Origin: Rhea pennata
Lineage: Eukaryota > Chordata > Aves > Rheiformes > Rheidae
Reading direction: 5' to 3'
Length of the DNA: 64,000 bases
NCBI RefSeq assembly: GCF_028389875.1
Contig: NC_084682.1
Location: forward strand, 5,032,001-5,096,000
Shown: positions 47,701-60,748 of the stretch, in pieces
How positions within the stretch are numbered: the stretch's first letter is position 1
Layout of the letters: each line of letters begins with the position of its first letter
Notes under the pieces: model-generated
What the model saw: only the letters and a program-made list of their open reading frames with translations
Database searches by the model: none
What the model was told of the DNA's origin: nothing
Position numbers and translations under genes: made by a program

Positions 47701-50700
47701 TGGGATAACTAAGGGGGAACTTACTGCTGAAATGGATGCTATGATAGAAGAGGTAAATATATTTGTATGACATTTGTGTGACTTGGAACAGGGGCTTTGA
47801 GTGCATTTCTTGACAGCTCTTGTTTTGCTGGATCAGGCAAAACAAGGGACTTCTGTGTGCTTAAGTAGGAAGATTTTGTATGGCATTGCACTTTGAAGTA
47901 TTTAAAAATGATTTTTCTTGAAGGAGCCTATTTAGTTACTTAATGCAGTGAGTTCTTCCAGATAAGTATCAGAACTGTCCAGAATTATGACAGTTTACTA
48001 CCAGAAAAGATCTGCACTTTTCTGAAAGAAAGCAGCATTTTGGATCTTAATAGAGATCAGAATAGTGGTCTGTCAGGCTTCTGTCTCTAGTAAGAAAGAG
48101 GCAAGTTGAAATTGTTCTCACAGTTGTAAAAGCCAAATCCTGTAGCACAAGTGTTGTTGCAGAAATTCCCCACAAGAGAGCAGGAAAGAACAACAAAAGA
48201 GAACTCTGCAGTGTAAGAAAGATTTGAACTGAATGCTGCTGAATCTAGCTGTGATCTGCTAGTGGGGGTTGCAGAGGAAAGATCAGCAGATGTTTATTGT
48301 AATTTCTGCTTAAGATGTAAGCAAAAGTTACATTGGGATAGTTCTATAAAGTTTTAAGCAGTTCCCCTATTACACAAGTTTTGCTGATGTGTTTGATTCT
48401 TGAAATCTCATCTTCCTAATCCATATATAACCTCTAGCTGCTTTTTACCTAATTCTAAAGCTAACTTAAAAAGTATTAAAAAACTGGTACAAGTTCCTTG
48501 GATTGCATTATTAAAGTTAAAATACTTTGTTCTATGAAATACATATACTAATAAGATCAAAAGTAATTCTGCCCTTTGAATCTATCCTTTGGAGTGTTGC
48601 AAATTATATTAACACACTGTTAAACTAAATGCTAACTTGCATCTAGTGTGTCCAAAAGCCTTTGGAGGGTTTTGCAGCAGAATCCAAACCTTTTAGGAGC
48701 TGGCTATGTTCACTTTTAGGGCAGTGACATACAGCTCACTGCAAAATGCGTCTTCACTTGTTTAAAGCCTCTTGCCCTCTGAAAAGGGATCCTGGAACCA
48801 GTGTTAAAGAATCATTAACTGATTGTCATTTTTCTGTTCTGTAAAAAGATTATGCTTAATTCTCTGGAGTTAATGAAGTATTTCCTCTTGCAGTAGTAAT
48901 AGTAGTTTAACCTAAGTGGATTTTCTTTCAATAAAAATCTGCACCTGTTGTATATACTTTAAAAACTCATAAGGGTTTGAGACCACTGTTTTTTGTGTGT
49001 ATGTGTATAAGTGGCTAAACATCCATTTTGTGTATGGTGAAACAGAACTTGGCCTTTGTGTGGTGGAGTTTTATTTGTGTTGTTTCTTAGTTTGCTTATG
49101 TTGGAAGGCAGTACTCCAGCTAACATTGCGCAGCTATACTGGAACATAGGACTGAATATTTAGTGCAGGACTGTATAAACATTCTTCTTATCAAACTAGT
49201 GCACAAGAAGTCAGAAGTTCAAATCAGTGCGGCACATGTGATTTAATGTTTCTTTCTTCACTGTTTTCCTTTATGGACTCTTCCTTATCAGGAGCGTCTC
49301 CTTTTCTCCTCCTCACTCTTTGTTTTTAACAAAAGCCATTATATCTTTGCCTTATTTTGGTTCTAGCTGTCACCAGAGTGATACAAGTTACCTTTAGGTT
49401 TAAGTCTTTGAAGAGCATTGATAGAGGAAGCTTTTTAGATATCAGGGGATGGCCTTTGATGGGTGTGGTGGAAAAACAAGTGAGGGAGCCATTCCCAGGC
49501 ATGGCCACCTCTGTTAACTTAAGACTTCTGTCTCCATCGCTTTCCTTCCTCTGGCTGGAGCCCTTCTGCTTGCTGCTCTACTTTTAGGCATTTTTCTGGC
49601 ATGTTTTGTTTCCATAACCGCAAGTGGTGAGAGATGAGGCTATCTGAGGTAATGTGGGTGTGTCTACAGCAAATGTTACCTTTTGTGCAATCTGTGCAAA
49701 ATTGAATATTTATAGCAGTTTAAGGATTTACATTTCTTTTAAACATATTTATTAAAAAAGCAAAGTACAAGTTCCTTCAGTAAAAACATGAGTTGAAACA
49801 AGGGTACAGGTTCATAATTAATCTCTTGTTTTCCATAAAGTATGTGGAGCAAGAACACCTTTATCTGAATCTTGTGCACAGCCAAATAGTGTTGGCATGA
49901 AGATAATTGTTCATTTTTGCATGCAATGTGCACCTTCTAATGTATAGACATTCAGTGCAGCCAATACATGAGTGTTTAAAAAAAAAAAAAAAAAAAAGCC
50001 TGAGATTTTATCATTTTGTTGCCTTTTTTTTTTTAAGGCAGTAAGCCTCAGTTCTGCAAAAAGGTTGGTATAATCACAGAGGCTGTCTAGCTTGGTTAAT
50101 TAACAAGTGGTGGTTATAGAATCTACTGAGAAGAAGCTTGGAATCCATATAAATTGGTTCAACTTGTTCCAGAAGGAGTAAGTCAGATCTGAGAAAGGTT
50201 TTCTGTCTCTTCTGTTATGAAAACTTGGCAAGTGTAAAGTGTGAAGACTGACAGCCCAGGAATGTTAACACAAACCACAGGCATGAATCATAGTGTAGAA
50301 GGGGTAGGTGCGGGTTAAATTTGATTCCCCCCTTATTTTATTTCAAATAAACCATGTATTCTTTGCAAGGAAAACACTTCTTATGTTCAAGACATTCAGA
50401 ATGACAGAGCTGCAGTAGACTAGTTTCAGCTAAAGTAAAACCAATTCAAACCTGCTCACATATGACTGAATTCTTTGTTCCCATAGTTTCTGTAATAGGT
50501 CTTGCTGAGTATTCTTGAAGGCATTCATCTAGTTACACTGCCTACAAGTTAGCACATCTTATGGTAAGACCAGTAAGAAAGTACAGTAGACTATTTCTGT
50601 TTCATATGTTTACAGGGAGACTGCTTACCTGAAATCTAGTTGAGACTTTTTGTAATTAAAATCAGCAGAAAGATGTCAGCTGAAGAGGATGTCACAGCAA

Positions 50701-53700
50701 GCAGGGATCTTCAGTTAAATTACATAACCTGCCAGCTTAACCCTAAATTGAGGCATTGCTAAATGTATTAAATACACATGAGAAGATTATTCTAGGATTT
50801 TTGAAAAAAAGCAAAGGCCCATCTTTGAAATCCAAATGAACATTACAGGAAAGAAGGGATTAGTATAGAGGAAGCACTGGGATAAAATGCTTTGCTGTAT
50901 GTACCTTAGGAGATTCAGCTCTTTGTGCATGGGGCAAATCACCTCTTAGAGCAGTTCTTTGACTGCTGATTTTTCTCTAGAATCAATTTGACATTATTTC
51001 TCATACACTGGAAACATTTCTTGTTGGGAATTTCTTGTACCTTAAGCAGGTACAGAGTGTGACAATGGAGAGATTCTGTTAAATTTTTTTGGGGTGGCCT
51101 TTTAGATTGATTTAGAACTGTTGCAAGGTGTAGATTGCTGAAACTGGATGCAAATAATTGATACATGGGGGGTTATTCATGGTGCGTCAAAGGTGAAAGT
51201 TAACCCAGATTTCCAGTTAGTTCTTATTTGGGGAAATCCATTGATTGCTGACGTTGCTGTGGTAAAAAGGACAGACCTGGATGTTGCAGTGAGTTCTCAT
51301 AGCTGTTTGCTTCTTTGGACAGGTTTTCAGAATAGTGAGTACTTGCTTGGGTAGCCCTCCAGAGACCTTCTGCTGGGAGTTCCGGGATAAGGAGAAGAAC
51401 TACAACAAAATTGGCCCTGTGACACCAGTGCAATTCTACAATGAGCATGTGAAGCCTTACTTCAACATGGAGGACAAGGTTGGGCTTGCAGAAAGGCAGT
51501 GGTTTTCCAAGACCATCTTACTGTAAAACCCGCCTAGTTATTCCTTTCCACTGTTGCAGGTGTACTGTCTGCATCTGTAACTGCACACCACAGGATGGAT
51601 ACAGCTCCCACAAGCTCACTCCACATCTATTCTCCCCATTCTCATGTTTGTGCACTGCCCCTCCCTTGGCTGTGTGACCTTGCATTGCATTTTGAGATTG
51701 TAATGATATAATATGCAATGGTCAGATAAGTCACAAACAGCTATAAATAAAACCAGCTGTTAGAGAACAAGAATAGCATGCAAAGCTTCTGTGCCACAAT
51801 TGAAGGTGAACTTACAGGGTATATTTAAAAAACAAAAAACAAAAAAATCCCTGCTTTAAAAGCCTTCTGGTATTTCTGTCAAAACTTGTTGTCTGCTAAT
51901 GTGATAGAAAGCTAGCAGCACAGAAGCAGTTGCCCAAAATCTGTCTAATTCACTTCTCAGAGTTTTCAATTAAGTTATACCTTAATGGCATCTTGATTTT
52001 GGCAGATTTGTCTAGTGAACGATCCTCGACCACAGAACCCATATAACAAGCTGTATACGGTGGAATACCTTGGCAATATGGTAGGAGGGAGGAGAACGCT
52101 CTACAATAACCAGCCTGTTGAGGTCTTGAAAAAATTGGCTGCAGCCTCTATTAAGGATGGCGAGGTTTGTTTGGTTTTTTTTTTTTTTTCTTTTTTTCCA
52201 TAGATGGTGTGGTGCTGACTCTTGTAATATAAAACTTACTGGGATATAACCTAGACATGATTTTTTTTTTCTTCTGCTTGTAGGCTGTGTGGTTTGGCTG
52301 TGATGTTGCAAAGCACTTCTATGGCAAGCTGGGAATCAATGACATGAATATGTAGGTAGAAAATCAAAACAGAATACCTCTTTGGATACTTGGACAGACA
52401 TGAAAAAACTTTGGCTAAAATTCATTTGTACATGCTTTAGTTTAGACCTAAAATGACAGCTTTTAAATATTTCATTGGCAAAAGAAATATATTCTCTTCA
52501 CTTGTTATCTAAAATTTTGATACTTTAAAGATGCACTACAAGTGATCTGTTAAATACTCATCTGAATTGTCTAATCTGGGGAGAGTTGCTCCGAAAGGAC
52601 CAGTCTTTCATTTATTCTGACTCTAAAAATAGTTGAATTCATCATAGGTCTGTGCACTGATTCCTGGGACACTGCAGTCTACTGATTTTCTGGTTAGTTG
52701 TGAGAATCCTTCCTGCAGCCCTTCTGACAACATTTATGTGACTTTCTTGCAGATTTAATCATGAACTGGTGTTTGGTGTCTCCATCAAAAATATGAACAA
52801 AGCAGAACGATTAATCTTTGGTGATTCAATGATGACCCACGCTATGGTCCTAACGGCCGTCACTGAGAAGGTAGTCTTCCTTCTGAAGTTCTGATGTTTG
52901 CACAGATGTATTTTACCATTCTGGCAGTTTGTTTATATGTTCAGGGCTTATTCACAGTGTATGAGCTGTTTTGCTAAAGCTCGCCATGTGTGTGACAGTC
53001 TTGGTGCACAAGGCCTAGGTTGTCTATTCTCCCTGTTATTTGTGTCTCTGAATGTTCAGAAGTGCTATAAATATTTAACAAGGAGGGAAGAATTTTAGAC
53101 AAGTTGAGGATATCTTTTCTTCTATCCACAAACTGCTATTGGAGAAGGGGAAGGAAAGATCCATCTTTAAGATACCAGAAAACCTCTCCTAACAGGTTTT
53201 AAATGCAAATTCTGACATACCTGGCTGAGCAAGGAATCAAGTATGGCAGCAGGTATTTCCCATCCTATCCCATTGGATTAGTCCAATCTAGGTTTTATGG
53301 CATGAAGCTCATACTCTGTTAAAGTGCCAGAACAGCCAGTAGGAGGCACTTCAGTAAAAATCTTAACCTTCTACAAGTCAATGATGTGTGACTTCTGACC
53401 TACTCATAATTAGGAAGGAAGAAGTTACTCAAAATAGTTGTACAGCAGACAGTATGCTGAGATGAATCCCACACTACATCTGCTCCTGGCAGTATAACAA
53501 AGCAGAGAGAATGAGCTAAAAAGAACCGTGTGAATATTTACTTTGGGTTATCTGCAATTCTGATATTTTCCATTATTTCCAGAAGTCATTATTACTAAAG
53601 TCTCTTTGAAGTGATTTCTTCCAGTCCAAGATGACCTTGGCTTTGAGAAGTAACAGCTCACATGTAATTGAAAGAGTTCCCTTGAATGCTGGAGTTTAAG

Positions 53701-56700
53701 AACTTGAGATGGGACTGCTGAGAAGTCATGAGCTTTTCTGAATTACTATTTACAATTCAACAGAATTTTTCCTACTATTCTGCATTTTGAGCTCTAATGC
53801 TTGTATTTCATGTATCAGATTGCATGAGTGCATCTTAAAAAAATTTTTTTTGAGCTAGATGTTTATAATTTTCCGGCATTCAGAACCTATATATTTGCTG
53901 CTGTAGTGTATATGTTCACAATCATAGATCACAATTACTGACTGCATTTCACTGAACGATATAATCTACGATCTGTTTTTGAATTTCTACTTTTATGTGC
54001 ACAAATATGTAGTTACATAAAATAAGGTCAAATGTGATCTGATTTCTTAAAGAAGAAAAATACGTATAACATTAAAAACTTAATTTCATATATCAATGTA
54101 TGTTAATATAGCAATATATGGTATTTCTAGAATGAAAAGATACTTTAAAAGAAATATTTCGCTATCTTGGAACAAGTCCAGTATTTGAAGGCTTTTCCAC
54201 ATTCAAAACATAGACAAGTTGTTCTTTCTAATTTTGGCTTGAACATGTTGTTTGATATTAAATTTTAACTTAATCTAAAAGAGCTTTGATAGATAGCTGT
54301 AAAAAATGTAATACTTTGGATTTACCTGCTTTATAAAAAAAAAAAAAGGCTTTGAAGATAAAAAGGAAATCGTATTATGATTTTTACAATGCAAAAATAT
54401 TATGTGGATTCAATGTACTTTTTGTTTTTAAAATTCATTTACGTAAATGTTCATTCTAGTTTGTCAGATAGCATGATGGGTAAACTTACCCTTAGTTTGA
54501 TAGCTCCCGAGTGTCATATTTTAGGGATTTTTTTATATATTTTTAAAGTGAGAATAAAATCTTAATATAGCAATATTCCTTTAAATATTAAAAATGGATT
54601 TGTTATTAAAAAAAAAATACTTGCATTAGAAAGAATGAATATTCATTAGTTCCTCAAGGGAGCTGCTTTTTCCTCCTTCTCTGGAGGAAGCAGCAGTTCA
54701 TTTTGTGGTATAGCAAGCCTGTGAAGCTGTTTTCAATGCTTTTAGGTACTTGATATATTTGAACTAGGCTCTTCAGATATGCACAGTGCTGTCTAGAATA
54801 TAGTGTACTTGTAAATGTAAAATCAAATGTATTTTATGTTTGTTAGAAGCCTTATATATTTTCCAGTGAACCAGACTGGTCCTTCAGCTTGATTTCTCAA
54901 GTGTTTGCACTTACTCTTACTAATACTGTCCTAAATCATTACAGTTACTGTATTGCCCTGGTTCCTGTCTTTTTTGATTTCTAGTTTATGCAAGTATTTC
55001 TGTATTTCACAAGGCAGCCAGGACTCTGTTAGATGATAGGGAAGGCTACTTAAATTCTTCCTGGCAGTTGATTAGAAACTTGAACTAAGTTCAATTTCAA
55101 TTCAGTTCTCAGATTAAAATAGGTATCTACTGTAGGCTCCCCTCTCAGCTACCTTTCCTCATGCATTATGTAAGTAATCTTTTGAAAATTACTTTCTTCA
55201 ACCTGTTAGCAAGAAACCATTGTCTGAGACTCTGTCTCTTTTTTGGGGGGCGGGGGGGTAGAGCTCTGTGGTTGCTGGTGCTGGATTCAGGCTTGGAAGG
55301 GTTAACTGCTGTAAACGGGCACAGCTCTTCACCACTGAATAGCAATGTACTTGTTTTGTCACAGGATGGGCAAGAAGGGTCATTTGAAAAATGGAGAGTG
55401 GAAAACTCCTGGGGTGAAGACCGTGGTAATAAAGGTAAAGTAATTTATAGTCACAGGACCGGAATACTGAACTGTAGTATTTGGAAATAGGGAACTGGAA
55501 GGGGAAAAAGGATGTGCTGCGAAATGAGCCTGCAAACAGCATGTGGATTGCTGAGATATGGCACTATTTCTGGAAGACAAACCATCTTAGCTTAAATGTG
55601 TTTTACCTCTAAGTAAATTCAGTTGAGACATTGACTGGAAGCAAGTAGTGTCACTGGATTAACTTGGCATTGTCTTAGCATGTCAAACTGTAGAGGCCAT
55701 TGCACTTCGTGGAAGATGGTTGGAACTGACAGTGAGGGAGCCTTTCTCTTCACCCAAAGGCAGAATAACAAAGCTGACCCTTGCTTTAGATGGCATAGCT
55801 TAAGCTGAACGAGGTGTATTTTGTCCTTGTCCTGTAGCTTTTGACAATCCAATAGTCAAACTGTTTAATTTGTGTATGGAAGGTAATGAGTAGATACCAG
55901 TAGACTTCTGTCACCAGATCAAATGGGTTCAGCTTGTCTAAGTGAATTTTCATTCCAAGTAATTTGGCTAGTAATGGTTACTTTCTTGCTCTGAGAGACA
56001 TCTTATCAGATCACATTAATATTTTAGTAATTACAGTTATGAACCTGAGGCCTCATTTAAAAACAATTTGATACCCTGCAAAGGTGTGTCTTCACTTGCT
56101 ATGATGTCAGGACATGGCAAGTAGTAGGATGTACCATGAAGAGTTCAGGGCCTCTTGGAAATATTAAATTTTATCAAAGGCATTCTAGAAAACATATCTA
56201 AAGTTCATATAATAAAGTATTTAAAGTAATAAACTTTCATAAAATAGATCTTTTTTTTTTTTAGTTAGGTGGTTGTTGTAAAGCTGCTTTTTTTTCCTTA
56301 AGGAGTATATACTGATTGGCTTTTGGTCACAAATTGTGAGCCATTACCCTTGAGTGGAAGAGGAGAGAAAGCAGCTGTAAGAGTTTGACAAGTGCCAAGA
56401 GAGCAGAACTCTTCTTATTTTCTTGCTCATAAGACTTTGCTGCAAAATACACATCTGAAAATGTAGTAGTATTGATTTGAAAATGTAGTAGTATTTCTTT
56501 TATGCAATGGCAAGAATTTCAGTGATGTAAAACGAACTTTTTAATAAAAGGACAATAGATAAGATAGGAGATCCTTTGCAAGACCAGGTAAGATAGGGTC
56601 ACTTCCAAGAAATCGCTCAGAATGCACTGTAGAAAAATACTTTGTCCTTCTTGTAGGAAAGTAAAGAGACTTCACTGCATACTTTAGTACATTTGAAATT

Positions 56701-59700
56701 TTTTGGTTACAGATTCAAGCTTAGCTCTGTTTATTAGAGTTGTCTCATGTTGTACCCCATGCTGACAGTGGCTGAATTATTATTTAAATAGTCTTCCTGA
56801 ATCATATGTGAAAACTGAATGTGTCTTATGTTTTCTTTTAAAGCACTGTTTATCAATCACTGCAAACTTTTGTTAACTGTTTTTGGAAGTAAGGCAGTGA
56901 GAGTATGGCTACACTAATAACTGCAGCAGCTACAAATGAAAGGTGCAGTGCCTCAGGCTTTGACTTAAAAATAACACTAAGTCAATTACCTAGTGTTGAG
57001 TATTATTTTGTTGAACTTTGAAAGTTTGCCAGCTTTGTAAGCTCGAGTTACTTAGTCTGCAGTTAGTTTACTTGCCCTGAGAGATTGTCTTTTTCCTGCA
57101 TATACATTCACTTTTCAGGAATGAGTTCTTCTAGAACCACTTAAGTGGAGCTCATTGCTCCTTTAGAATATAATAGGGCTCTAGTGTGATTTGAATAAAT
57201 CTTGTCCATACATCGTATGCATGTATTGCATGCACACCATCTATGTGAACTTTTCTTGATGAGTCACTGTCATTTATCTGTTTTGTAGGGGTAGAGACTA
57301 CTGTCTCTGGAAATTCTTGCTCACTGTCTATATTTTCTTTTGGTTAGAGAGTTGTTTAGAAAAAAGCATTGGTTGAAAATCCCATCAGAACTAGGAAGCT
57401 TGATTTCTATTTCAGACTACTTTTTTCTTTTTTCTTTTTTTTTTTTTTTTTCAGGGAGGTGAATCCTTAAGTAATTTTCTTAGGTGTGTTCAATCAACTT
57501 ACTGTTTAGTTAAAGGCAATTGGACATATCCTTTGAGGCAACCTGACAGGAGCAATAGGCATGATGGTTACACACTCTTCAACATCCAGTCCTAGCTGGC
57601 CTCAAGAGGATGGGGATTTGCAGTCTGTTCTAGCTCTTTTGCTGCATCATTGAGTCAGCCTGGCAGTGAACTTTCTTATCTGCTTGTTAAGGAATTGGGA
57701 AGCTATGTTTGGATAAGTCCAGCACAGGAAACCAGAATCCACATCACTAAAGAGGAGGCCAAGAATGATGTTAAACTTGGCATCTTACAGCTGAGGCCCA
57801 GCTGGGTGTGGGGATACAAGACCCAACTCTACTGTTCCTTGGACAGGATAGTAAAGGGGTACAGCATGCAAAAAAGTGCCAGAAACTAGTTTTTTTTTTT
57901 TTTGAGTCATAGAAAGCTTATAGTTGGTTGGAAATGGGAATACTTTTATATGGGGTCCCTCTTGCATTGCTCTGAGTACCATCTGAGGTGCAACAGCCTG
58001 AGGAGCACCAGTTTTCCCAGACTGGCGTGGTGCAGGAATGGAACAAGCATGACTCTTGTATTGGGTGTCATGGGAGGAAGTTAGTTATATGCTCGCATTC
58101 CTTCCAGGGGACAGAACTGAATTCTAGTGCTTGCCCCAGGGAAAGGGAAGCCCTGAGAACAGCTAGCATTGGCTCTCCTAAATATTTAGTAATTATATGG
58201 GTATCTGTTTTAAAAACTGTTTCTTGGAATCCAGTCTGTTTTTCCTCAAGGAATGAACACAGCTGCTGACAAACATATTTTGCCTTTTGAGGTAAAAACA
58301 TAAATAAAAATCACTTCTCAGAGAAAAGTTCCATTCTATGTTTTACTGGCACTTTGTCAGCCATCCAGGCAAGTTTAATTATTCTGCTTACTCTCTGTTC
58401 TGGAGCCACAGTACAGTATTACTTAACCTTGAGCCCAGCTTATCCCTTTAGATATCTCTCTTTAAGAGCAAGAAAGAGGTCTTCAAAGGCAAATACTGAA
58501 TCACATTATTGCATCTCTTTGGGGGTCCATCTGTTTCTGTCATGAGGACAACTTTCTTATGGTACATTTCCAGCTAGAAGTCACCTCCCTTTTGACTTTT
58601 TCCTTTCTACTTGTGCTGTTACATATTTATTCTCCATATGCATTAAGACACTTCAAGGGTTTAAGTGTAGACACTTAGTGACTGTCTTCGTATATATCTT
58701 TCCAGGAGCACATTAGGAAGGGAAGGTTCTGAGTACCAAGTGGCTTGTAGGAGGAACTTTGGTGCAAGGGCTTTATTTTCAGGTGCCTGAATCCTAGGTT
58801 GTGCTGTAGCTGTTGGCCTTGCTGCCTTGACCGACTGCTCCTTAACCTGCTGCTTGTCAGCGTTAAAATCCTTCATTGTTACATTTTTCTTTGAATAAGT
58901 TAGAGAAATGTGGCCAAGCCTTATGTATGTGAGGAGGAGTAACCAGTCAGGTCAGACGAAGACAATGCTGTTCCAAGTTCTCCTGTATTGTATTGCTAGT
59001 TAACATACAAATGGGTTGAGTAGAAGCAATAGATTCATTGCCTGAGGTAAAACTCCATGGCTGTACCCTGTTTGGAAAAACACTTCTGTTTACTTTTTAT
59101 TTATTTATTTTACTTTTTCCCTGCTACCCTTAGGAAGGGTTGCCTAAGGCAGGCTCTCAGGTATATATGTTGCTGCCTATAATGTGTGTCTCCTTTTAAT
59201 GAAGAAATTGATAACAGCTTTCATTGTGACACAGGGCACAGGCCTTCTCAAAGAGCAACCTTCCTTTTTTGCATGTTCTGAAGTTTTGCTTGATGTTTCC
59301 TTCTTGTTCAGACAGCATGATCCTAATCAGCGCTGTCAGGCTTTGAGATACAGGATGTCAGAGGCAGAGTTCATTATCCTCTGAGTACAATTACTTGTTG
59401 GCTCTTGGGAGTGAGAGGTTTTTGTGTGTCCCACAGAACTCATATCCTGAAGAGAGAATAATCAAGGCAGCTCCCTTTGGCAGTGTTTCCAAAATGGCTT
59501 CTAGCTCGGATTACAATTGATAGGGTTTTTAATTTATGGGAATTCAATCTGATCTCCTGCTTTAGAAACAAGATGGTGTAGATAGATGCATTTATTGTCC
59601 ATATTCTTTGGACATTTTCTTGTTTCATTTGATTGTGATGATATTGTATAAGGACATGAGGAACTTTATTACATAAAGCTTTCTCATCTGTCTTCTGAAT

Positions 59701-60574
59701 GTATTCTTTTTCCCTGGCACGCTATAATTTTGGTTCACCTTGAATAGCTTGTTTCCAGTGGTAGTTTTCTGCTGAAAACTGTGATACTCTAAATGTAATT
59801 TTCCCCCCCGGTTCAAAGGCAGCCCACTGAACTTCTCAGGAAGAATAACATTAAGGGAAAAAATTTAAGAATTAGTTGAGCCACAGTGAGATTTAGTTGG
59901 CTTTGTATTTGAGGAAACCAGATAGCCTCCTTTTACTACAAGAACTAAAGCAACAAAGTTTGAGGTTACTTAAACCAAAGAGCTGGATATTCATCAGGAA
60001 AATTTCTTTAATCAAAATCCTGAAAATTGTAAAGCTAGAGACCCAGATAACTTTACATTCTGACTTAAATATTAATTTTTTAAAGGCATTGCAATTCACT
60101 TGAGTATTCCAGGTGTCTGTTTTAATAGAGGAAGCCTAAATGATGAATATTCTGGGTCTTATTTCTCCTAGTAGGTTTCTTGCTTGGTCTAACAGTGCAC
60201 ATTGAAATGCTTCAACATCAGCTTAGCCTGGATGTTAAGTTCTTAGTGATGTGAGATTTGGTGGGGTTTTTGTTCGTTTTTTTTTCTCCTTGTACTTTGT
60301 CCTGATAGATATTGGAGTATGAGTGGGTCCAGTACTGTATTGGATCATGCATGGGTGAAACTGTCACTGCTTCATTGTAGCAGTAATGGTTCTCTGTTGT
60401 AATGAACTGTTTTCATCTCCAGGTTACCTGATCATGACTGATGACTGGTTTTCTGAGTACGTGTATGAAGTTGTGGTGGATAAGAAGCATGTGCCAGAAG
60501 ATATCTTGGCAGTGATGCAGCAGGAGCCGATTGTTTTGCCAGCTTGGGACCCTATGGGGGCATTAGCCAAGTGA
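41756..60574 (+). CDS. BLMH: BLMH, bleomycin hydrolase, complete (12 coding exons, 455 aa)
   Basis: Cytosolic papain-like cysteine protease (family C1B) that acts as an aminopeptidase in a self-compartmentalised hexamer. It is known for inactivating bleomycin, and also acts on homocysteine thiolactone and filaggrin-derived peptides. Exons 41756..41768, 42140..42337, 43017..43126, 43801..43942, 46276..46364, 47660..47752, 51323..51478, 52006..52164, 52284..52351, 52753..52870, 55365..55434 and 60423..60574 join in phase to 1368 nt, giving 455 aa, the same length as human. Catalytic C73 (GRCWIF), H372 (MMTHAM) and N396 (VENSWGED) fall at the human residue numbers. The C-terminus reads PAWDPMGALAK, the arm that enters the active-site cleft in this family. 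All introns are GT-AG. Confidence 0.97.
41785..42110. repeat. G-rich degenerate minisatellite-like tract in BLMH intron 1
   Basis: Loosely repeated units of TTACCGGGGCAACGG, GACGGTTAG and GTCGTGTCC separated by G runs of 7-13 bases. The base order may be unreliable in the longest G runs. Confidence 0.55.
41789..41936. promoter_or_regulatory. Three X-box-like palindromes in BLMH intron 1
   Basis: GTTACCGGGGCAAC at 41789-41802 and again at 41923-41936 fit the RFX X-box pattern GTNRCC-N(0-3)-RGYAAC exactly. GTTACCGGGATAAC at 41838-41851 differs at one key base. They sit in a G-rich, degenerate repetitive stretch that also repeats GTCGTGTCC at 41811 and 41911. RFX binding is inferred. Confidence 0.45.
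42140..42337 (+). CDS. BLMH: BLMH exon 2
   Basis: 198 nt, residues 5-70, GLSAEKAAAFARRLRAEPQF, then LLAQNVATCNDPLEVCLQ and the conserved VFQHAVPAEGKPVTNQKNS. Very GC-rich, in the CpG island. Confidence 0.95.
43017..43126 (+). CDS. BLMH: BLMH exon 3: catalytic cysteine
   Basis: 110 nt, residues 71-107. GRCWIFSCLNAMRLPFMKK carries C73; it continues through EEFEFSQSYLFFWDK. Confidence 0.97.
43801..43942 (+). CDS. BLMH: BLMH exon 4
   Basis: 142 nt, residues 108-154, VERCYYFLNAFVETAQKKEP onward to NDGGQWDMLVNLI. Acceptor TTCCAG, donor TTG|GTAAGA. Confidence 0.95.
43943..46275 (+). other. BLMH: BLMH intron 4
   Basis: 2.3 kb with A/T homopolymers near 44187 and 44771; open frames in it show no protein features. 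Confidence 0.75.
46276..46364 (+). CDS. BLMH: BLMH exon 5
   Basis: 89 nt, residues 155-184, EKYGVVPKKYFPESHTTEAT then RRMNEILNHK. Acceptor CTTTTAG, donor AAG|GTAATC. Confidence 0.95.
47660..47752 (+). CDS. BLMH: BLMH exon 6
   Basis: 93 nt, residues 185-215, MREYCLRLRNMVACGITKGE onward to MIEE. Acceptor AAACAG, donor GAG|GTAAAT. Confidence 0.94.
47753..51322 (+). other. BLMH: BLMH intron 6
   Basis: 3.6 kb of AT-rich intron with a poly-A tract near 49979-49997. No exon, RNA gene or recognisable mobile element. Confidence 0.75.
51323..51478 (+). CDS. BLMH: BLMH exon 7
   Basis: 156 nt, residues 216-267, VFRIVSTCLGSPPETFCWEF onward to HVKPYFNMEDK. Donor AAG|GTTGGG is weak. Confidence 0.95.
52006..52164 (+). 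CDS. BLMH: BLMH exon 8
   Basis: 159 nt, residues 268-320, ICLVNDPRPQNPYNKLYTVE onward to AAASIKDGE. Donor GAG|GTTTGT is weak, followed by a long T run. Confidence 0.95.
52284..52351 (+). CDS. BLMH: BLMH exon 9
   Basis: 68 nt, residues 321-342, AVWFGCDVAKHFYGKLGIND, then MN. Only 119 bp from exon 8. Donor TAT|GTAGGT. Confidence 0.95.
52753..52870 (+). CDS. BLMH: BLMH exon 10: catalytic histidine
   Basis: 118 nt, residues 343-382, FNHELVFGVSIKNMNKAERL, then GDSMMTHAMVLTAVTEK with H372. Confidence 0.96.
52871..55364 (+). other. BLMH: BLMH intron 10
   Basis: 2.5 kb, strongly AT-rich between about 53800 and 54650, with several A and T runs. No gene or element recognised. Confidence 0.75.
55365..55434 (+). 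CDS. BLMH: BLMH exon 11: catalytic asparagine
   Basis: 70 nt, residues 383-405. DGQEGSFEKWRVENSWGEDR carries N396. Donor AAG|GTAAAG. Confidence 0.96.
55435..60422 (+). other. BLMH: BLMH intron 11 (5.0 kb)
   Basis: The longest BLMH intron. It has a short tandem repeat near 56457-56500 (GAAAATGTAGTAGTATT twice) and several T runs. No other exon or element recognised. Confidence 0.75.
60423..60574 (+). CDS. BLMH: BLMH exon 12: C-terminus and stop
   Basis: 152 nt including TGA at 60572-60574, residues 406-455, YLIMTDDWFSEYVYEVVVDK onward to ALAK. Acceptor TCTCCAG. Confidence 0.96.
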
Positions 60575-60742
60575 ACTACAGATTCTTTGCCTCCTAATGA
60601 TCAACCAGAAGTAGATGCAATAGAGAATCCCAGTGGTTGGAAGCCATAGCCAAATGTTAACGTGACCAAGCACTCAGCATGGTCCATATTCTTGAAATGT
60701 AAGTTAAGGATCTTTGGAAAATAGCGCTTTACTGATTGGCTC

Positions 60743-60748
60743 AATAAA
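60743..60748 (+). terminator. BLMH: BLMH proximal polyadenylation signal AATAAA
   Basis: AATAAA 169 nt after the stop codon, giving a short 3' UTR of about 190 nt. Confidence 0.6.

Noticed and set aside
49979-49997. Poly-A tract as the tail of a processed pseudogene
   Set aside because: No recognisable coding or UTR sequence precedes it and no target-site duplication was evident.
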